The notes under the pieces were generated by a model, which saw only the letters and a program-made list of their open reading frames with translations, ran no database searches and was not told the origin of the DNA. The translations under genes were made by a program, and so were the position numbers. Source: a bacterium (GTDB taxonomy: Bacteria > Patescibacteria > Microgenomatia > Levybacterales > UBA12049). Taken from it: a stretch of DNA of 64,000 nt. Shown here piece after piece: positions 59,604-64,000 of this stretch (within the stretch, counting starts at the first letter, position 1; each line of letters begins with the position of its first letter). The stretch lies in assembly GCA_021777565.1 (NCBI GenBank), contig JAJYDJ010000002.1:186001-250000 (forward strand). The letters run 5' to 3'.

Positions 59604-60890
59604 ATGTTGGATATTAAATACGTCAGGGAGAATAAGGAAAAAGTAGAGAAAGCAGCTCGTGATAAGCACATGACTGTGGATATTACTCATGTGTTGGAGA
59701 TTGATGATAAACGAAAAGAGTTGCAAATTGTTGTCCAACAACTGCAAGAAGAGAGAAATATCTTAACCAATGCTATCACAGGTAAACCTACAGATGACCA
59801 AATTGCAAAGGGGAAAGAACTACGAGAAAGACTGGCTCGCGAGGAAGATGCACTCAAGGCAGTACAAGAAGAGTTGAAAGAATATCTGTATAAAGTTCCT
59901 AACGTGCCTCTGGATAGTGTCCCATTCGGTGAGAGTGAAGATGATAACGTCGTAAGTAAGACAGTGGGAGAGCCAACGAAATTTAGTTTTCAACCGAAGA
60001 ATCATTGGGAGATTGCGCAACTGCATGGGTGGATTGATAAAGAACGTGCAGCAAAAGTGAGTGGTGCACGATTTGCATACCTAAAAGGTGATCTCGTACG
60101 ACTTCATTTTGCTGTAGTTCAATTTGTCATGCAGACACTGACTGATGAGAGTGTTTTGAAAAAAATTATTGATGGAAACCATCTCAATGTTAGTCCAAAA
60201 GGATTTGTCCCGGTACTTCCTCCTGCGATGGTAAGGACGGAGCCATATCAAAAAACCGCACGGCTCAACAAAGAGGAAACAACATATAAGATTGAAGGTG
60301 AGGATGCTTGGCTTAATGCAAGTGCTGAGCACAGTCTATGCCCGATGTATATGGATGAGACACTTGAAGAACAGGAGTTGCCACTTCGCTTTATTGGGTA
60401 TAGTACTTCTTTTAGAAAAGAAGCCGGGACCTATGGGAAGGATATGGAAGGTATTTTACGCATGCACCAATTTGATAAATTGGAAATGGAAAGCTTCACA
60501 ACACCAGAAGAAGGATTGGAAGAACATGCATTTTTAATTGCAATTCAAGAATATCTGATGCAGGAATTAGGACTTCCTTATCGGGTTTTGCAAAAGTGCG
60601 TTGCCGATATTGGTGGGCCAAATGCCGCAGGAGTAGACATAGAAGTTTGGCTTCCAGGTCAGCAAAAGTATCGAGAAACGCACACGGCTGACTACATGAC
60701 TGATTACCAAGCACGAAGATTACAGACTCGTATTAAAGGGAAAGGATTCGTTCATACCAATGATGCGACTGCTATGTCACAACGTCCGCTTATCGCGATT
60801 CTTGAGAACTATCAACAAGAAGATGGAAGTGTACGGGTTCCACAAGTGCTTCAAAAATGGATTGGGAAAGAAGTTATTGGCGAAAAATAA
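59604..60890 (+). CDS. serS: seryl-tRNA synthetase
   Basis: Charges tRNA-Ser. 428 residues from ATG 59604: N-terminal long coiled-coil arm (about 30-100) that grips the tRNA variable arm, then the class II core. Motif 2 reads FRKEAGTYGKDMEGILRMHQF, where most have FRSEAGxxGxDTRGLxRxHQF; before motif 3, ETHTADYMTDYQARRLQTR replaces the usual SNCxDFQARR; motif 3 ends ATAMSQRPLIAILENYQ instead of GLAVGRxLxAxLEN. The core is otherwise complete. The last 17 bases overlap prmC on the other strand. Confidence 0.95.
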   Translation: MLDIKYVRENKEKVEKAARDKHMTVDITHVLEIDDKRKELQIVVQQLQEERNILTNAITGKPTDDQIAKGKELRERLAREEDALKAVQEELKEYLYKVPNVPLDSVPFGESEDDNVVSKTVGEPTKFSFQPKNHWEIAQLHGWIDKERAAKVSGARFAYLKGDLVRLHFAVVQFVMQTLTDESVLKKIIDGNHLNVSPKGFVPVLPPAMVRTEPYQKTARLNKEETTYKIEGEDAWLNASAEHSLCPMYMDETLEEQELPLRFIGYSTSFRKEAGTYGKDMEGILRMHQFDKLEMESFTTPEEGLEEHAFLIAIQEYLMQELGLPYRVLQKCVADIGGPNAAGVDIEVWLPGQQKYRETHTADYMTDYQARRLQTRIKGKGFVHTNDATAMSQRPLIAILENYQQEDGSVRVPQVLQKWIGKEVIGEK

Positions 60891-61608
60891 CTAAAAATCT
60901 ATTTGCTCCAAACTCATCTCGTCGTATTTCTCCTGTAAGTCCTGAAGGAATAGTAAATGACGCGTGTGAGTGAGTGTCATCTATCTCCAGAATCGCAAAT
61001 CCATCTGGTGCAAGTCTATCCGGTAATTGTTGTAAAAAGTTATTGATTATTTCAGCCCCTGTCGGCCCACCATCAAGTGCGAGAAGTGGCTCATATGCTT
61101 TTACGCTTGCATCAAGACGCTTTATTCTTTCAGAAGGGATATAGGGGAGATTCGCAGTAATCACATCAAATGTCCCACTGATTGATTGAAATAGATCACT
61201 TACAACAAGGGAAATATCTTTTTGATCGTGTGAAATGTGTCGCTGTACATTTTTCTGTGCGATTTTCAATGCATCTGGTGAAATATCAGCAAGCGTCAAC
61301 GAACAAGAAATTTCTTTTTTTTGCAGTTCTAAGAACAATGTAATACCAATACAACCACTTCCTGTGCCAAGATCTAACACTCGAACAGACTTTTTTTTCA
61401 CATGATTGAGCGAAAGAGTAATGATTTCTTCAGTTTCGATACGTGGGATAAGAACATGTTCATCAACAAAAAAATCTCTTCCATAAAATTCTGCAACCCC
61501 AACAATATATTCGACTGGTTTTTCATCAGTAATTTCTTCCCAGTTTTTTTGGTGTTTGTATAAAAAGTTTTTTTCTCTTGGAGATAAAATTCTTTTTTGT
61601 GCCTGCAT
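60874..61608 (-). CDS. prmC: release factor glutamine methyltransferase
   Basis: Methylates the GGQ Gln of release factors. 244 residues: N-terminal helical domain, SAM motif DLGTGSGCIG (about 79-88), and NLPYIP (about 150) in place of the standard NPPYI; the Asn and PY that bind the Gln side chain remain. Possible TATCAT -10 (61628-61623) on the minus strand 14 bases before the ATG. Its end overlaps serS tail to tail by 17 bases. Confidence 0.9.
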   Translation of the reverse strand: MQAQKRILSPREKNFLYKHQKNWEEITDEKPVEYIVGVAEFYGRDFFVDEHVLIPRIETEEIITLSLNHVKKKSVRVLDLGTGSGCIGITLFLELQKKEISCSLTLADISPDALKIAQKNVQRHISHDQKDISLVVSDLFQSISGTFDVITANLPYIPSERIKRLDASVKAYEPLLALDGGPTGAEIINNFLQQLPDRLAPDGFAILEIDDTHSHASFTIPSGLTGEIRRDEFGANRFLVIFRQ

Positions 61609-61683
61609 AGATAAATGTGCCGATGATATAAAAAATGTTTTAGAATCAATCTAATCAATAACTTTTGAAGCTAACAAAAACTA

Positions 61684-61713
61684 TTGACAAACATTAAAAA
61701 AATTCTTCATGAT
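61684..61713 (+). promoter_or_regulatory. promoter of the small basic gene
   Basis: -35 TTGACA (61684-61689), 18-base spacer, -10 CATGAT (61708-61713; 4 of 6). A better-looking TATCAT at 61719-61724 is too far from the -35 (29 bases), so the exact -10 is uncertain. Leader about 50-55 bases. Confidence 0.55.
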
Positions 61714-61774
61714 GAGTATATCATACCTGCCCAACAACAATGGATTGTTGGAAGAACACGAGGAGGTGATCGAC

Positions 61775-61855
61775 ATGCCAGCAAAGAAAAAAACAACAAA
61801 GCGAAAGACAACAACAAAGAGAACAACCAAGAAAACAACCAAGAAGCGAAAGTAA
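61775..61855 (+). CDS. 26-residue Lys/Thr/Arg protein
   Basis: Composed of Met, Pro, Ala and otherwise only Lys, Thr and Arg, in runs like KKKTTKRK and KKTTKKRK. It resembles the basic tails of histone H1-like or HU-like bacterial nucleoid proteins, but here the tail is the whole gene. Perfect ribosome-binding site AGGAGGTGAT (61761-61770), four bases, ATG. The other frame through the same bases has only a TTG start and no ribosome-binding site, so it is taken as a shadow. Probably a DNA/RNA-compacting peptide made in quantity; this is inference. Confidence 0.72.
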   Translation: MPAKKKTTKRKTTTKRTTKKTTKKRK

Positions 61856-61871
61856 GTTACTTGGTATCTTA

Positions 61872-61918
61872 ACCAATTAATTGATCAATTGGTTTCCCCC
61901 CGCGTTTATCGTGGGGGG
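61872..61918 (+). terminator. two hairpins after the small basic gene
   Basis: ACCAATT (61872-61878) with AATTGGT (61887-61893), then a 9-bp C/G stem (61896-61904 with 61910-61918, loop TTTAT). No clear T run follows the second hairpin, but the stem is strong and lies just before the secA promoter. Confidence 0.65.
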
Positions 61919-61931
61919 ATTTGTGTATATG

Positions 61932-61940
61932 TGATAAAAT
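61932..61940 (+). promoter_or_regulatory. secA extended -10 promoter, leaderless
   Basis: TGA-TAAAAT (TAAAAT 61935-61940), 6 bases before ATG 61947. Confidence 0.65.
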
Positions 61941-61946
61941 AGATGT

Positions 61947-64000
61947 ATGGCAATGAATTTCCTTACCAAAATTTTTGATTCAAACGAGAAAGAGATAAAA
62001 CGTCTTCAGACAATTACTACCGAAATTAATGCCCTTGAGCCTGCGATGCAGAAACTTAAGATTGAAGACTTCCCTAAAAAAACTACTCAACTGAAAGAAA
62101 GAGTTGCTGCTGGTGAGTCTCTTGACGCACTGCTGCCGGAAGCTTTTGCTCTGGTGCGTGAAGCGACGGTGCGTTCACTAGGCATGCGTCATTTTGATGA
62201 GCAGATTATGGGAGGCATTGTCCTCTCTGAGGGGAAAATTGCTGAACAAAAGACTGGTGAAGGAAAAACGTTGACTGCGGTACTACCACTTTACCTCCAT
62301 GCATTGACTGGCAAGGGTGTTCATTTAGTTACGGTCAACGACTATCTTGCGAGACTTGGTGCTGGATGGGTAGGGCCAATTTTTGATCTACTCGGCATGA
62401 AAGTATCGGCAATGATTAATAACGCATCTTTTGTTTTTGATGTGAATTATGAAAACCCCAGTGTGAAAGATTTCAGACTTGCCAGGCTCAAGCCAATTGA
62501 ACGAAAAGAAGCATATGCTGTTGACGTTACGTATGGTATTAACTCAGAATTTGGATTTGATTATTTGCGTGACAACATGGCACAAGATAAAGCACAACTT
62601 GTACAGCGTGGATATTATTACGCGATTGTTGATGAAGTTGACTCGGTGCTTATTGATGAGGCCCGAACACCGCATATTATCTCAGCACCGGATGAAGTTC
62701 CAACAGATAAGTATTATCAGTATGCACAAATCGTAGATAAACTTGTCCCAGATACTGATTTTACACTTGATGAAAAACAGCGAAGTGCACATTTGACAGA
62801 ACGCGGACTCACAAAGATTGAGAAATTATTTGGTATTACAGAAATTTATGAAAAAGATTTTGACACGGTATATCATTTGGAAGCTGCACTGAAAGCACGA
62901 GCACTTTTCCATAAGGAAAAAGATTATATTGTTCGCGATAATCAGGTAATTTTGGTTGACGAATTTACAGGAAGACTTATGGAGGGTCGTCGACTTTCAG
63001 AAGGACTGCATCAAGCACTTGAAGCAAAAGAGAATGTCACAATTCAGCGTGAATCCAAGACGCTCGCTACTGTCTCATTGCAGAATTATTTTCGTATGTA
63101 TACCCATCTCGCCGGTATGACGGGTACTGCAACGACAGAGGCGGAAGAGTTCCACAAAATTTATAAATTAGATGTTGTTGCTATACCCACGCATAATCCT
63201 GTGCAGCGCGAGGATATGCCAGACATCATTTATAAAACAGAACGCGCGAAATTTGCAGCAGTAGTCAGAGAGGTTGAAGAAGCACATGCAAAAGGGCAAC
63301 CAGTATTGATTGGTACTACGTCAATTGAAAGAAATGAAATTCTTTCACAATTTCTCAAAAGAAAGGGTATTGTCCACGAACTTTTAAATGCAAAGAATCA
63401 CGAACGGGAAGCGCAGATTATTGCAAAAGCAGGTGAAAAAGGAGCAGTAACCGTTGCAACCAACATGGCTGGAAGAGGAGTTGATATTATCCTTGGTGGC
63501 GACGTCCCAAAGCTTGAGGATGGGAATGTGGAGCCTGAAAGTAAAGAGTATAAAGAATGGCAGAAAAAGCATGACGAGGTTGTACAGCTTGGTGGACTGT
63601 ACGTCATCGGTACAGAACGACATGAATCCAGAAGAATTGATAATCAGCTCAGAGGGCGCAGTGGTCGCCAGGGGGACCCTGGAAAGTCACAATTCTTTGT
63701 CTCACTCTCTGATGATGTCATGAGACTTTTTGGTGGAGATAGTATCGCCAATATGATGACAAGACTCAATATGCCTGAGGACACTCCACTTTCACATAAT
63801 CTTGTATCGCGCGCCATTGAACAAGCTCAAATGAAAGTTGAAGGATATAACTTTGATGTACGTAAATATGTCGTTGAATATGATGATGTCCTTAATAAAC
63901 AGCGTGAGATCATTTACAAGAAAAGAAATTCAGTACTTCTCACGGAAGATAAAGAAGAACTACATACACTCGTGCATGACGCCCTGCATGGTGCTCTTTC
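61947..64000 (+). CDS. secA: protein translocase ATPase SecA, 3' end cut by window edge
   Basis: Motor that pushes preproteins through SecYEG. The first 684 residues are in the window. EQKTGEGKTLT (about 98-108) is Walker A, VDEVDSVLIDEARTP (about 228) Walker B, the preprotein cross-linking region follows, and GTSIERNE, TNMAGRGVDI and the QLRGRSGRQGDPG motif VI show both nucleotide-binding domains. About 150-250 residues (helical scaffold end, linker) should lie beyond the edge. ATG 61947 fits the -10 box. Confidence 0.97.
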   Translation, partial: MAMNFLTKIFDSNEKEIKRLQTITTEINALEPAMQKLKIEDFPKKTTQLKERVAAGESLDALLPEAFALVREATVRSLGMRHFDEQIMGGIVLSEGKIAEQKTGEGKTLTAVLPLYLHALTGKGVHLVTVNDYLARLGAGWVGPIFDLLGMKVSAMINNASFVFDVNYENPSVKDFRLARLKPIERKEAYAVDVTYGINSEFGFDYLRDNMAQDKAQLVQRGYYYAIVDEVDSVLIDEARTPHIISAPDEVPTDKYYQYAQIVDKLVPDTDFTLDEKQRSAHLTERGLTKIEKLFGITEIYEKDFDTVYHLEAALKARALFHKEKDYIVRDNQVILVDEFTGRLMEGRRLSEGLHQALEAKENVTIQRESKTLATVSLQNYFRMYTHLAGMTGTATTEAEEFHKIYKLDVVAIPTHNPVQREDMPDIIYKTERAKFAAVVREVEEAHAKGQPVLIGTTSIERNEILSQFLKRKGIVHELLNAKNHEREAQIIAKAGEKGAVTVATNMAGRGVDIILGGDVPKLEDGNVEPESKEYKEWQKKHDEVVQLGGLYVIGTERHESRRIDNQLRGRSGRQGDPGKSQFFVSLSDDVMRLFGGDSIANMMTRLNMPEDTPLSHNLVSRAIEQAQMKVEGYNFDVRKYVVEYDDVLNKQREIIYKKRNSVLLTEDKEELHTLVHDALHGAL

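Noticed and set aside
61684..61872. Longer frame (62 codons from TTG) over the small basic gene
   Set aside because: Begins in the -35 box, has no ribosome-binding site, and gives an Asn/Glu/Lys string that is the +1 shadow of the Lys/Thr gene.

Overview
The window looks like a chromosomal segment of a Candidate Phyla Radiation (Patescibacteria) bacterium. The basis is family knowledge plus what can be read here. The long ribosomal-protein cluster has no rpmD (L30) between rpsE and rplO. AlaRS is a mini form with no small beta-barrel and no C-Ala domain. An archaeal-like AMP/thymidine phosphorylase is present. A membrane protein combines an actin-like domain with a baseplate-J-like domain and sits next to a sortase. 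Many enzymes are shortened. TGA is used as a normal stop, which argues against the UGA=Gly lineages (Gracilibacteria, Absconditabacteria). Microgenomates or a neighbouring class is possible, but the class cannot be fixed from this window. No prophage, insertion sequence or CRISPR array was seen.

Layout. 1-6029 (minus): operon alaS, actin-like/baseplate-J membrane protein, sortase, AMP phosphorylase (cut by the window edge). 6051-14201 (plus): rpoB, rpoC, rpsL, rpsG. 14220-25059: mixed housekeeping and accessory genes (HAD phosphatase, metallo-beta-lactamase-fold hydrolase, cyclophilin, EF-G, two small unknown genes, polyprenyl synthase, rRNA methyltransferase, EF-Tu, GNAT, PIG-L deacetylase, AlkA-like glycosylase, an unknown gene). 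25113-41090: S10-spc-alpha cluster with secY, adk, map, infA, rpmJ and rpoA, ending in rplQ, rplM, rpsI. 41125-46509: a 38-residue membrane protein, a SurA-N-like protein, tRNA-Pro(GGG), recA, a small kinase, recX, rny, HU. 46583-50205: a three-gene ABC-2 transporter and an AI-2E-type permease. 50206-59542 (minus): rnpB, helicase-nuclease, ABC exporter, rmuC, VOC protein, tsaD, DUF192, MFS. 59604-64000: serS, prmC (minus), a tiny Lys/Thr-rich basic protein, and secA (cut by the window edge).

Expression signals. About twenty genes carry a TATAAT-like -10 box, often in the extended form TGN-TATAAT, 5-7 and usually exactly 6 bases before the start codon. Transcription should therefore begin at the start codon itself, giving leaderless mRNAs. 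Genes that need high output (rpoB, rpsJ, rplC, tuf, rny, hup, the small basic gene, the 18981 gene) instead have recognisable -35/-10 pairs and leaders. Inside the ribosomal operon, genes follow one another through a repeated TAA-T-ATG junction or 1-8 base overlaps, with GGAGG ribosome-binding sites in the end of the preceding gene. Two ribosomal genes (rplC, rplQ) have a terminator-like hairpin directly in front of the start codon, which suggests attenuation.

Most genes serve transcription, translation, protein export, RNA turnover and DNA repair. The least explained parts are the leader RNAs, three to five small proteins without clear family, and the actin-like/baseplate-J/sortase pair.
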